From: Bacteroidales bacterium UBA3388
GTDB taxonomy: Bacteria; Bacteroidota; Bacteroidia; Bacteroidales; P3
DNA length: 12,892 nt
Assembly: GCA_002358855.1 (NCBI GenBank)
Contig: DEPQ01000019.1
Span: forward strand, 1,093 to 13,984
Direction: 5' to 3'
A program made the position numbers and the translations under genes. Shown in pieces: positions 5,401 to 12,673 of this stretch; within the stretch, counting starts at the first letter, position 1; each line of letters begins with the position of its first letter. Under the pieces are notes generated by a model. That model was not told where the DNA came from. It ran no database searches and worked only from the letters and a program-made list of their open reading frames with translations.

Positions 5401-7551
5401 TTATTGTTTTATTACTCTAAGATTCAATATTTTAGAATTAACTTTCATTTGCAAGAAATAGACTCCCGATTTTAAATTAGAGATATTGATCTTGTCTTTT
5501 TTGCCTTGCAAATCCATAATTCTTCGTCCTGAAAGGTCTGTAAGGCATTGCAATTCGTATTCTTGATTTGCAGCATCTATAAATAAGGTATTATTTACAG
5601 GATTAGGAAAAAGAGTTATGTTATTTTCAATTTGAACATCATCTAAACTCACTAATTGAATTGCTTTTTTAACTGCTTGATGTGCATCAGCCTTTCCATA
5701 TCCCCAAATATAGTTTGGTACTTCTTCTGTATAATTATCTTGTCTTGCAGTTGTGATAAGTATCTCTTTTACTTGCGAAGGAGTTAAGTTAGGGTTTGCT
5801 TGCAAAATCAAAGCCACTATTCCCGTAATCATAGGCGAAGACATAGAAGTTCCAGACAATGTTGCAAAAGGATATTCTCTACCATTAAATTCCACAGTTG
5901 TTTTTGGTGTTGGTGGTTCTGTTGCAAATGATGAAATAGCCGACACAACTAATTGCCCAGGAGCAGAAATATCTGGTTTTAACCATTGAAATAAATTTGG
6001 ACCATGGCTTGAAAAACCCGCAATATTAGAAACAGATGATGAACTATTGCGTCTTCCTGCTTTGTGTGCAGCAACTGTAATCACCCCTTGACCTAATCCC
6101 GGTTCGCTTATTGAGTATTCACTATCTCCTGAAATATATCCGTTTGCGTGCCAAGCAAATGGTAATCCCCAATTACCAACTCCTGTTGTCAAACAAGCAA
6201 CATTCCATGCGTGAACATTGCCATTTTCTGCTGTAATAACCAAAACAGCATGGCAAGTAGTGTTATGATTTGTAAATCTCACTTCCCAATCCATCAAAGG
6301 ACGAGAATTTGTTCCTAAACGAGAAGATGCTCTATATATTAAAGAGTCTGTTTCACTTAAAACAACGGCTGTTTCTGGAATAACACTACCATCTGCCGCT
6401 AAAAGTTCACTTTCGTAAAGCAACTCCCAATTTCTTGAATAGATTTCTATCTTTGCAGAGAATATAGCAAGACTATCCCCTGCCAAAGAAACAGTTTGTC
6501 CCCAATAATGTCTTGAAGAAGATGTCGGCAAGTCAAATTTAAATTCACTTCTTATTGTATCCCTTTCTTCAAACTCTGCTTTTATATGAAATTGTGAACC
6601 TCCGTTGTTGCCTGCACTTGAAACAAAAACTACACTGTCTTCTTCTGACATATTTTCTATAAACTGATCTAACATAGACGTTCCGTCCATATAGCCAAAA
6701 GAATAAACACCCCAACTATTATTTATCACCAAACGTTTATTCTTTGATTTGGCAACATTTTTCATCCAAACGTATGCGTCCATTACATTACTTTCGTCCA
6801 CCAACCACGTTCCGAATAAAAGTTCTGAACCAAATGCTACTCCACGATAGTCAGTTCCAGCACCCGCTCCTGATGCTATTGAAGCAACATGCGTTCCGTG
6901 ATAACCTTTATCATAAATATTATTTGTATCACACTCAGCAGCAAGAAGATTTTCTTGTCCTATTATTTCCGCACCATAATCAAATCCTTCAGGAGCAGTT
7001 CCTGATGTGCGGAATTGGTCCCACGCTCCTACAATTCTATAATTTTGCATAAGGGTATCGTAAAATACTGGGTGAGTATAGTCAAATCCCCAATCAGCCA
7101 CGCCAATTATCACACCCTCTCCATTGATTCCAAAAGGCATATCCAATCCTTGATGAACATAATCAGCATTCACGTCCTTAACTGCGTCTTTCAACTGAGG
7201 CACACCAACTTTTCGTGCAGCATCTACCTCAATTATTTTTTCTGACTTCACAATTTTCTCCAACGACTCTACCTCTGCTCGAAGCGAAACAATATTTCCA
7301 CTTCTTGAACGCACCTTACAACCCAACTTTTCTATATCTTCGTTTGTTGCATCAGAGACAACCTTTGCCACAAGTGAAATATACTGTTTCCCATCAATAG
7401 TTTGTAGAGAAAATCTTTGAGGAAACTTTTCTTGAATAGACTTTGGTGAATTAAGATTAGTCATAAAACATCTTAGACCACTACCTACAGTTTGAGAAAC
7501 AGCAAAATATCCTCCCAAAACCATACAAATCAATAAAACAATCTTCTTCAT
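5401..7551 (-). CDS. Secreted S8 (subtilisin-like) serine protease with T9SS type A sorting domain
   Basis: From the ATG at 7551 the product has 716 residues. It begins with a Sec signal peptide (MKKIVLLICMVLGGYFAVSQ). A region of about 100 residues before the protease domain resembles a propeptide (20-125). The peptidase S8 domain (about 140-630) has the triad D153 (GVADWGFDYTHP), H218 (YHGTHVAS) and S569 (GTSMSSP), with oxyanion-hole Asn315 in SSAGNNG. The stretch between N315 and about 485 is a large insertion compared with subtilisin and may be a beta-rich subdomain. Residues about 645-716 are a T9SS type A sorting domain (LFPNPVNNTLFI ... LKSGVYFLQM ... LRVIKQ) that should be removed on export by type IX secretion. 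The expected site is the cell surface or medium, where it would degrade proteins. The frame stays open upstream to 7782 but that part is promoter and T-tract DNA; the signal peptide fixes the start. Confidence 0.93.
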   Translation of the reverse strand: MKKIVLLICMVLGGYFAVSQTVGSGLRCFMTNLNSPKSIQEKFPQRFSLQTIDGKQYISLVAKVVSDATNEDIEKLGCKVRSRSGNIVSLRAEVESLEKIVKSEKIIEVDAARKVGVPQLKDAVKDVNADYVHQGLDMPFGINGEGVIIGVADWGFDYTHPVFYDTLMQNYRIVGAWDQFRTSGTAPEGFDYGAEIIGQENLLAAECDTNNIYDKGYHGTHVASIASGAGAGTDYRGVAFGSELLFGTWLVDESNVMDAYVWMKNVAKSKNKRLVINNSWGVYSFGYMDGTSMLDQFIENMSEEDSVVFVSSAGNNGGSQFHIKAEFEERDTIRSEFKFDLPTSSSRHYWGQTVSLAGDSLAIFSAKIEIYSRNWELLYESELLAADGSVIPETAVVLSETDSLIYRASSRLGTNSRPLMDWEVRFTNHNTTCHAVLVITAENGNVHAWNVACLTTGVGNWGLPFAWHANGYISGDSEYSISEPGLGQGVITVAAHKAGRRNSSSSVSNIAGFSSHGPNLFQWLKPDISAPGQLVVSAISSFATEPPTPKTTVEFNGREYPFATLSGTSMSSPMITGIVALILQANPNLTPSQVKEILITTARQDNYTEEVPNYIWGYGKADAHQAVKKAIQLVSLDDVQIENNITLFPNPVNNTLFIDAANQEYELQCLTDLSGRRIMDLQGKKDKINISNLKSGVYFLQMKVNSKILNLRVIKQ

Positions 7552-7576
7552 ATTTTTTCTTCTTTTTACTTTCTTG

Positions 7577-7584
7577 CAAAAATA
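7577..7584 (-). promoter_or_regulatory. Possible -7 element for the S8 protease
   Basis: On the minus strand TATTTTTG (7577-7584) fits TAnnTTTG and would start a transcript about 20 bases before the protease ATG. No good TTTG -33 element is found at 17-21 bases, so this is weak. The upstream T-tract/A-tract array may substitute for it. Confidence 0.35.
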
Positions 7585-7589
7585 CGCTG

Positions 7590-7651
7590 TTTTTTTGTAT
7601 TTTTTCTTTGTTTCGCTAAATTTTTTCTTTGTTTTAGAAAATTTTTTCTTT
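7590..7651. repeat. Phased T-tract repeat in divergent promoter region
   Basis: The 10-mer TTTTTTCTTT occurs three times at exactly 21-base spacing (starting 7600, 7621 and 7642). Further T-runs lie between (about 7590-7596, 7611-7613 and 7632-7635), giving tracts about every 10-11 bases over roughly 60 bp. Such phasing is typical of intrinsically curved DNA. It lies between the divergent S8 protease and the small secreted-protein gene, upstream of both promoters. Confidence 0.6.
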
Positions 7652-7659
7652 AAAAAATA

Positions 7660-7689
7660 TTGTAATATTAAAATAAAGTTGTAATTTTG
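7660..7689 (+). promoter_or_regulatory. Bacteroidetes-type promoter for the small secreted protein
   Basis: TTG (7660-7662), 19 bases, then TAATTTTG (7682-7689). Spacing and -7 element are identical to the rpsO promoter. The predicted transcript starts about 30 bases before the ATG at 7725. It sits at the edge of the phased T-tract array. Confidence 0.75.
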
Positions 7690-7724
7690 CAGACTGATAG
7701 AGAATAAAAAAAAACAATTAAATA

Positions 7725-7973
7725 ATGAAAAAAGTAGCAATATTTTTAGCAGCAATAGCATTAACAACAGGAGTTTTCGCACAATTCAATCCACCTACAA
7801 AAGACATAAATTGGTTTGGAAGTGGTGATAAAGATTATGCAAATGCAGAACAAGCAGAAGAAGGAACTGGTATAAGAAGAACAAAAAGTCCTATCGCACC
7901 TGCAACTCTTTTACTTTTAGGTTTAGGTGGAGCAGTTGTTGGAACAAGAGTTGTTCGTAACACAAAGAAGTAA
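7725..7973 (+). CDS. Small exported protein with C-terminal membrane anchor and basic tail
   Basis: This 82-residue protein has a clear Sec signal peptide (MKKVAIFLAAIALTTGVFA, likely cut before Q20). A short polar, acidic section follows (about 20-54). Next comes a hydrophobic, Gly/Leu-rich segment introduced by SPIAP (55-59) and running to about residue 73, and then a basic tail (RVVRNTKK). This three-part ending (short motif, membrane helix, positive tail) is the general plan of exosortase- or sortase-type sorting signals, such as PEP-CTERM and the PID-CTERM type of Bacteroidota. I cannot confirm membership; it may simply be a tail-anchored small membrane protein. The ATG is supported by the signal peptide and the promoter 36 bases upstream; there is no Shine-Dalgarno sequence. 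A strong terminator follows, so it is monocistronic. I do not recognise the family. Confidence 0.85.
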   Translation: MKKVAIFLAAIALTTGVFAQFNPPTKDINWFGSGDKDYANAEQAEEGTGIRRTKSPIAPATLLLLGLGGAVVGTRVVRNTKK

Positions 7974-7998
7974 GCATTCCTGCTAAATTAGAAAAGAT

Positions 7999-8037
7999 AA
8001 AAAATATCCATCTTGCTTTTAAGATGGATATTTTTTT
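7999..8037 (+). terminator. Terminator of the small secreted-protein gene
   Basis: A perfect 16-bp stem (7999-8014 with 8021-8036, core TATCCATCTT / AAGATGGATA), loop GCTTTT, ends in a run of seven T. It starts 25 bases after the stop codon at 7973. Confidence 0.9.
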
Positions 8038-8050
8038 GTTTCATTATTCC

Positions 8051-8090
8051 AAAAAAAAGAGACACGCTAAAATTTAACGTGTCTCTTTTT
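8051..8090 (-). terminator. Terminator of the hydrogenase operon
   Basis: A 13-bp stem (AAAAAGAGACACG at 8054-8066 with CGTGTCTCTTTTT at 8078-8090) with an 11-nt loop, giving eight U on the minus strand. It lies 16 bases beyond the hydC stop (8107). Five T on the other side give it some activity in the + direction as back-up to the preceding terminator. Confidence 0.85.
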
Positions 8091-8106
8091 GCATTATAAA
8101 CAACTA

Positions 8107-8583
8107 CTAATTATATTCGTTGATTATGTCTTTTACCATATCAGGAGTTAAACGTCCGTAAACTTTATCTCCTATTGTTACAACTGGTGCTAATCCGCAA
8201 GCACCAACACAACGAAGGCAATTCAAAGAGAATTTTCCATCTGCTGTTGTTTCTCCGATTCCAATACCTAATTGACGTTTAAATTCATCAAGAACTTTTT
8301 CTGCTCCTCTAACGTAGCATGCTGTTCCCATACATACAGAGATTGGGTGTTCTCCTTTTGGTATCATTGTAAAGAATGAATAGAATGTTACGATACCATA
8401 GATTGTTGCTACTGGTACATTAAGTTCCATTGCTATTAATTCTTGTACTTCTGCTGGAAGATAACCAAATTCTCCTTGTACTTTGTGCAAAACATTGATT
8501 GCTTCTCCTGGTTGATTGCCAAATGATGCACAGATTTCTTTTATTTTATTTATCTTACTTTCTGATAATTTTACTTTTGCCAT
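8107..8583 (-). CDS. hydC: Bifurcating [FeFe] hydrogenase subunit HydC (NuoE-like)
   Basis: This 158-residue thioredoxin-like [2Fe-2S] protein is homologous to NuoE/HndA. In HydABC complexes the gamma subunit carries a [2Fe-2S] cluster next to the flavin-bearing beta subunit. An N-terminal helical part (1-75, with FGNQPGEAINVLHKVQGEFGYLP) precedes the thioredoxin-like fold. The cluster ligands are C84 and C89 in SVCMGTAC, and C125 and C129 in CVGACGLAPVV. An extra cysteine, C122, directly precedes this second motif. The gene is last in the operon, 23 bases after hydA, and is followed by the operon terminator. No Shine-Dalgarno sequence is visible; the ATG at 8583 matches the family's length. 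The order, with the NuoE-like gene last, differs from hndABCD of Desulfovibrio, where it comes first. Confidence 0.94.
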   Translation of the reverse strand: MAKVKLSESKINKIKEICASFGNQPGEAINVLHKVQGEFGYLPAEVQELIAMELNVPVATIYGIVTFYSFFTMIPKGEHPISVCMGTACYVRGAEKVLDEFKRQLGIGIGETTADGKFSLNCLRCVGACGLAPVVTIGDKVYGRLTPDMVKDIINEYN

Positions 8584-8606
8584 AACTTTTAAGTTTTAAA
8601 GTTTAA

Positions 8607-10379
8607 TTACGCTTCTACTTCTACTTGTTTTGATTTATCGAAATAATGTGTATGAAGTAGATGGTGAGATTTTTCTCCACAAGGAGTTCCTAAATATTCA
8701 TCATACAATTGTTTGATGTATGGATTTTCGTGAGATTTTCTCAATTCTTTTCCTAAATCTTCTTTGTAGATTGCTTCAAAACGTTTTTCTACTATTGAGA
8801 AATCTCCATGATGATAAGGTTGTCCTGCTCCTCCGATACAACCGCCTGGACAAGCCATCACTTCTATTGCGTGATATTGTACTTCACCTTTACGAACTTT
8901 ATCTAAAAGTTTTCTTGCGTTTCCTAATCCGTGTGCAATTCCTAAGTGGATTGGTGTACCGTTGAAGTCTATTGTTGCTTCTCTTACTCCTTCTAATCCT
9001 CTTAATTCAGTGAAATCTACTTTTTCAAGAGTTTTTCCTGTGAATACTTCGTATGCTGTACGAGCTGCTGCTTCTATTACTCCTCCTGTTGCTCCAAAGA
9101 TTACAGATGCTCCTGTTGATGCTCCAAGTGGCATATCGAAATCTTCTTCTTCTAATGAATTGAAATCAATATTGAATTGTTTTATCAATTCTGCCAATTC
9201 TCTTGTTGTTAATGAGAAATCTACATCTGGGTTGCCATCAACCTTGAATTCATCTCTTTGACATTCATATTTCTTAGCAACACATGGCATTATAGAAACT
9301 ACAACCATGTCTTCTCTTTTTATTTTCAATTTTTCTGCCCAATAGTTCTTTGCTATTGCTCCAAACATTTGTTGAGGAGATTTTGCTGTTGAAGGAACGT
9401 CTAACATATCAGGATAATTTGTTTCAAAGAAATTAACCCAACCTGGACAACATGATGTTAAGATAGGTAATTTAACATTCTTGTCTCCTTCCATGAATTT
9501 TTGGATTCTACCCAACAATTCTGTTCCTTCTTCCATTATTGTTAAGTCTGCTGCAAAATCTGTGTCAAATACATAGTCAAATCCTATTCTTCTTAATGCA
9601 GCTGCCATTTTTCCTGTAACAATTGTTCCAGCAGGGTATCCAAATTCTTCTCCTAAGGCTACTCTGACAGCAGGAGCTGTTTGAACGATAACTGTTTTTT
9701 GAGGATTATTGATTGCTTGTATTACTTGACGTGTTTGATTTACTTCGCTCAATGCTCCAACAGGGCAAGCCATAACACATTGTCCACACATTGTACAAGA
9801 TGATTTTACAAGATCTTGTTCAAATGCTGTTGCAACAACTGCTTCAAAGCCTCTGTTTACTGCACTTAATGCTCCAACTGTTTGCAATTCATTACATACA
9901 GTTTCGCAACGGCGACACATTATACATTTATCAACATCTCTTATGATTGAAGGAGAGTTATCTTTTCTATATGTAGATTGTTCTCCTTTGAAAGGTATTT
10001 CTCTTATTCCTAATTTTTGAGCCAATGTTTGCAATTCGCAATTTCCGCTCTTTGAACAACTCAAACAATCTGATGGGTGGTCAGAAAGAATTAGTTCAAC
10101 AACAGTTCTTCTTGCATTCACAACTCTTAATGAGTGAGTGTGAACTACCATTCCTTCCATTACCTCTGTTGCACAAGCTGGAGCTAAGTTTTTTCTTCCT
10201 TCAACCTCAACAACACAAACTCTACAACCACCTGGTTTGTTTTCTAATTTTTGTCCATTAAGTTCATAATAGCAAAGCGTTGGGATAGATATACCTGCTT
10301 TTCTTGCAGCTTTTAATATAGTTTGACCTTTTTCTGCTACAACCGCTTTACCGTCTATTATTAAATTTACTGTTTCCAT
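8607..10379 (-). CDS. hydA: Electron-bifurcating [FeFe] hydrogenase catalytic subunit HydA
   Basis: This is the H2-forming/oxidising subunit. In the HydABC complex it couples NADH plus reduced ferredoxin oxidation to H2 evolution, or the reverse. The product has 590 residues from the ATG at 10379. In order: a plant-type [2Fe-2S] domain (C36, C52, C55, C69), a His-ligated [4Fe-4S] site (H101, C105, C108, C114), and two [4Fe-4S] ferredoxin motifs (C152/155/158/162 and C195/198/201/205). The H-cluster domain shows TSCCPGW (308-314), MPCVAKKYE (364-372) and MACPGGCIGGAGQP (508-521). C311, C366, C510 and C514 are predicted H-cluster ligands and C310 the proton-transfer cysteine. A small-subunit-like C-terminal part (about 530-580) is fused. 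All key residues are present, so it should be active once matured by HydEFG, which are not in this window. The frame extends to a TTG at 10409, but the ATG fits better, with a purine-rich AAGAAAAGAG before it. Confidence 0.97.
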   Translation of the reverse strand: METVNLIIDGKAVVAEKGQTILKAARKAGISIPTLCYYELNGQKLENKPGGCRVCVVEVEGRKNLAPACATEVMEGMVVHTHSLRVVNARRTVVELILSDHPSDCLSCSKSGNCELQTLAQKLGIREIPFKGEQSTYRKDNSPSIIRDVDKCIMCRRCETVCNELQTVGALSAVNRGFEAVVATAFEQDLVKSSCTMCGQCVMACPVGALSEVNQTRQVIQAINNPQKTVIVQTAPAVRVALGEEFGYPAGTIVTGKMAAALRRIGFDYVFDTDFAADLTIMEEGTELLGRIQKFMEGDKNVKLPILTSCCPGWVNFFETNYPDMLDVPSTAKSPQQMFGAIAKNYWAEKLKIKREDMVVVSIMPCVAKKYECQRDEFKVDGNPDVDFSLTTRELAELIKQFNIDFNSLEEEDFDMPLGASTGASVIFGATGGVIEAAARTAYEVFTGKTLEKVDFTELRGLEGVREATIDFNGTPIHLGIAHGLGNARKLLDKVRKGEVQYHAIEVMACPGGCIGGAGQPYHHGDFSIVEKRFEAIYKEDLGKELRKSHENPYIKQLYDEYLGTPCGEKSHHLLHTHYFDKSKQVEVEA

Positions 10380-10414
10380 TTCTCTTTTCTTAATTTGTTG
10401 ATTAGACAAAATCC

Positions 10415-12208
10415 TTATTGGATACTAATTGCATTGAATTTACATTTTTCAATACAAGTACCACACTTGATACACAATTCAGGGTTGATTGTATGCGGTG
10501 TTTTCTTTTCTCCTTGAATTGCATTAACAGGACAATTTCTTGCACAAGCTGTACAACCAACGCAAACGCTTTGATCTATTACATATTGCATCAATGATTT
10601 ACAAGCACCAGCTCTACATTTCTTATCTTGAACGTGTTCAACATATTCTTCCCAGAAGTTTGTAAGTGTTGATAAAATTGGGTTTGGTGATGTTTGTCCT
10701 AATCCACAAAGAGCTGTATCCTTAATTACTCCCGCAAGATTCTTTAAGTTTTCAAGATCTTCCATTGTTCCATTGCCTTTTGTAATCTTGTCAAGAATTT
10801 CTAACATTCTCTTATTACCTATACGACAAGGAGAACATTTTCCGCAACTTTCTTCACAAGTAAATTCAAGATAGAATTTAGCGATGGCAACCATACAAGA
10901 TGTTTCGTCCATAACAACCATTCCTCCTGAGCCCATCATTGAACCTGCTGCAATAAGGTTATCATAATCAATTGGAGTATCAAGATGTTTTTCTGTCAAA
11001 CAACCACCTGATGGACCTCCTGTTTGAACAGCTTTGAACTTTCTTCCATTCTTGATTCCTCCTCCAATTTCGTAAATTACTTCTCTAAGAGTAATTCCCA
11101 TTGGAACTTCAATCAATCCTACGTTATTGATTTGTCCCGCAAGAGCAAATACTTTTGTTCCTTTTGATTTTTCTGTTCCTATTTTATTGAACCAATTTGC
11201 TCCTTTTAATATAATGATAGGAATATTTGCGTATGTTTCTACATTGTTTACGTTTGTAGGTTTTTGTAAATATCCACTTTGTGCAGGGAAAGGTGGTTTA
11301 AATGTAGGTTCTCCACGTTTTCCTTCCATTGAGTGAATAAGTGCAGTTTCTTCTCCACAAACGAAAGCTCCTGCTCCATATCTTAATTCTATATCAAAAG
11401 AAAAATCTGTTCCAAATAGATTATTTCCTAATACGCCATATTCTCTTGCTTGTGCAATTGCAACTTGAAGTCTGTGAATTGCAAGAGGGTATTCAGCACG
11501 AATATACACCAAACCCTTTGTAGCACCGATAGCATAACCGTTAATAGTCATCGCTTCGATAACAGAGTGAGGGTCACCTTCAAGGATACTTCTATCCATA
11601 AACGCACCAGGGTCTCCTTCGTCAGCATTACAAACAACGTATTTTTGATCAGCGTGATTCTTTGAAGCAATTTCCCATTTCATTCCAGTAGGGAAGCCTC
11701 CACCACCACGACCTCTTAAACCAGAAAGTTTTATTTCATTGATAACTTGTTCTGGAGTCATTTCAGTTAAACATTTTGCAACAGCTGCATATCCATCACA
11801 AGCGATATATTCTCCAATATTTTCAGGATCAATAAAGCCACAATTACGCAAAGCAATACGTAATTGTTTTTTATAGAATCCCATGTGTTTTGCGTCAGAA
11901 ACGTGTTCTTTCTTTTCAGGGTCTGTATAAAGCAAACGAGTTACTTTACGACCTTTTATAATATGTTCTTCTATTATTTCTTGAGCGTCTTCTGGTTTTA
12001 CTTCTGTGTAGAAAGTATTATCAGGCATTATCTTAACGATAGGGCCTTTTTCACAGAAACCAAAACAACCTGTAAGGATAACTTGGACTTCATTTTCCAA
12101 ACCTTTATCAAGCAAATTGCTTTTTAATCTATCAGCAATCTCTTGACTTTGAGAAGCAGTGCAACCAGTACCTCCACAGACCAAAATATGCATTTTAAAC
12201 TTCGCCAT
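10415..12208 (-). CDS. hydB: Bifurcating [FeFe] hydrogenase subunit HydB (NuoF-like, FMN/NADH)
   Basis: HydB binds NAD(H) and FMN and is thought to be the site of electron bifurcation in the hydrogenase. The product has 597 residues. The N-terminal thioredoxin-like [2Fe-2S] domain uses C11, C16, C48 and C52. The NuoF core follows, with the FMN-binding glycine stretch GRGGGGFPTG (166-175), CNADEGDPGAFMDRSILEGD (193-212), GAGAFVCGEETALIHSMEG (278-296) and an SLBB-like region. A [4Fe-4S] site follows, using C455, C458, C461 and C501. The C-terminal ferredoxin domain holds two [4Fe-4S] motifs (C549/552/555/559 and C579/582/585/589), typical of HydB rather than NuoF. C531 and C536 (KCRAGACK) are an additional pair whose role I cannot assign. 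The ATG at 12208 is preceded by a perfect AAGGAGG seven bases upstream, exceptional in this window. It lies 40 bases after the HndB-like gene and 35 before hydA. Confidence 0.96.
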   Translation of the reverse strand: MAKFKMHILVCGGTGCTASQSQEIADRLKSNLLDKGLENEVQVILTGCFGFCEKGPIVKIMPDNTFYTEVKPEDAQEIIEEHIIKGRKVTRLLYTDPEKKEHVSDAKHMGFYKKQLRIALRNCGFIDPENIGEYIACDGYAAVAKCLTEMTPEQVINEIKLSGLRGRGGGGFPTGMKWEIASKNHADQKYVVCNADEGDPGAFMDRSILEGDPHSVIEAMTINGYAIGATKGLVYIRAEYPLAIHRLQVAIAQAREYGVLGNNLFGTDFSFDIELRYGAGAFVCGEETALIHSMEGKRGEPTFKPPFPAQSGYLQKPTNVNNVETYANIPIIILKGANWFNKIGTEKSKGTKVFALAGQINNVGLIEVPMGITLREVIYEIGGGIKNGRKFKAVQTGGPSGGCLTEKHLDTPIDYDNLIAAGSMMGSGGMVVMDETSCMVAIAKFYLEFTCEESCGKCSPCRIGNKRMLEILDKITKGNGTMEDLENLKNLAGVIKDTALCGLGQTSPNPILSTLTNFWEEYVEHVQDKKCRAGACKSLMQYVIDQSVCVGCTACARNCPVNAIQGEKKTPHTINPELCIKCGTCIEKCKFNAISIQ

Positions 12209-12215
12209 ATATTTT

Positions 12216-12222
12216 CCTCCTT
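12216..12222 (-). promoter_or_regulatory. Canonical Shine-Dalgarno for hydB
   Basis: AAGGAGG on the minus strand, seven bases from the hydB ATG. It is the only full Shine-Dalgarno match before any gene in this window; the other starts have A-rich or AT-rich leaders. Confidence 0.75.
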
Positions 12223-12248
12223 AATTTGAGTTAATTTATCTATTTTTG

Positions 12249-12587
12249 TTATTTACCTAATTTATCAAGGATTTCATCAACTTTTGCTTTATCAACATTA
12301 CCATAAATCACTGGTTCTTGATCTGGAAATGCAACTTCAACCATAGGTTCCTCTGAACAACGTCCCATACAGTCAGTTTGATAAACCACAACGTCTAATT
12401 TCTTAGCGTCAACTTGTTCCAAAAAGTAATTATAAATGGATTTAGCACCAGCAGCAATACCACAAGTACCCATTGCAACCTTTATTTGCACCAAACCATC
12501 TTTGTTACCTTTTACCCTAGTGTCAATTATTTCTTGAACACTATTCTTCAAAGATTCCAAATCTTTTAAAGACTTTATTTGTGCCAT
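12249..12587 (-). CDS. HndB-like thioredoxin-fold [2Fe-2S] ferredoxin of the hydrogenase operon
   Basis: This 112-residue protein resembles the small (2Fe-2S) ferredoxin-domain proteins of hydrogenase operons such as HndB of Desulfovibrio hndABCD. The motif AMGTCGIAAGA (38-48) aligns with the first half of the thioredoxin-like cluster site, but the first usual cysteine is Ala38, leaving C42. C73 and C77 (DCMGRCSEEPMVEV) supply the second half. Three cysteines therefore remain; relatives, as I recall, often lack the same one, so cluster binding may use another ligand or be lost. It is the first gene of the operon and should interact with HydB or act as an electron-transfer or assembly component. 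That role is inference. There is no Shine-Dalgarno sequence. A probable promoter lies about 60 bases upstream, and hydB follows after 40 bases. Confidence 0.88.
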   Translation of the reverse strand: MAQIKSLKDLESLKNSVQEIIDTRVKGNKDGLVQIKVAMGTCGIAAGAKSIYNYFLEQVDAKKLDVVVYQTDCMGRCSEEPMVEVAFPDQEPVIYGNVDKAKVDEILDKLGK

Positions 12588-12644
12588 ATACTTTAAATAT
12601 TAAAATGTTTTTAAAAAAATTTTATGCATTAAATAAAACAACTG

Positions 12645-12673
12645 CAAATATATATATTTTTTTTCAATACAAA
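12645..12673 (-). promoter_or_regulatory. Probable promoter of the hydrogenase operon
   Basis: On the minus strand TTTG (12670-12673) is followed by 17 bases and then TATATTTG (12645-12652), fitting the Bacteroidetes consensus with slightly short spacing. It would give a leader of about 50 bases before the HndB-like ATG at 12587. The surrounding 12588-12758 intergenic region is extremely AT-rich and separates two divergent genes; I see nothing else firm in it. Confidence 0.5.

Noticed and set aside
7600..7651. CRISPR-like or tandem coding repeat
   Set aside because: Three short AT-only copies at 21-base period with no spacer structure; better explained as phased T-tracts.
7552..7782. 77-residue extension of the S8 protease upstream to 7782
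   Set aside because: It is Lys/Phe/Leu low-complexity translated from T-tract and promoter DNA and overlaps the start of the opposing small gene; the signal peptide starts at 7551.
10380..10409. Ten-residue extension of HydA from a TTG at 10409
   Set aside because: The ATG at 10379 begins exactly at the ferredoxin domain and has a purine-rich leader.
8720..12127. Plus-strand reading frames inside the hydrogenase genes
   Set aside because: Low-complexity antisense shadows; the minus strand carries full-length conserved proteins.
10415..12208. Interpretation of hydB/hydC as respiratory complex I NuoF/NuoE
   Set aside because: HydB has an N-terminal thioredoxin-like domain and a C-terminal double [4Fe-4S] ferredoxin, and the adjacent gene has an H-cluster; no other nuo genes are present.
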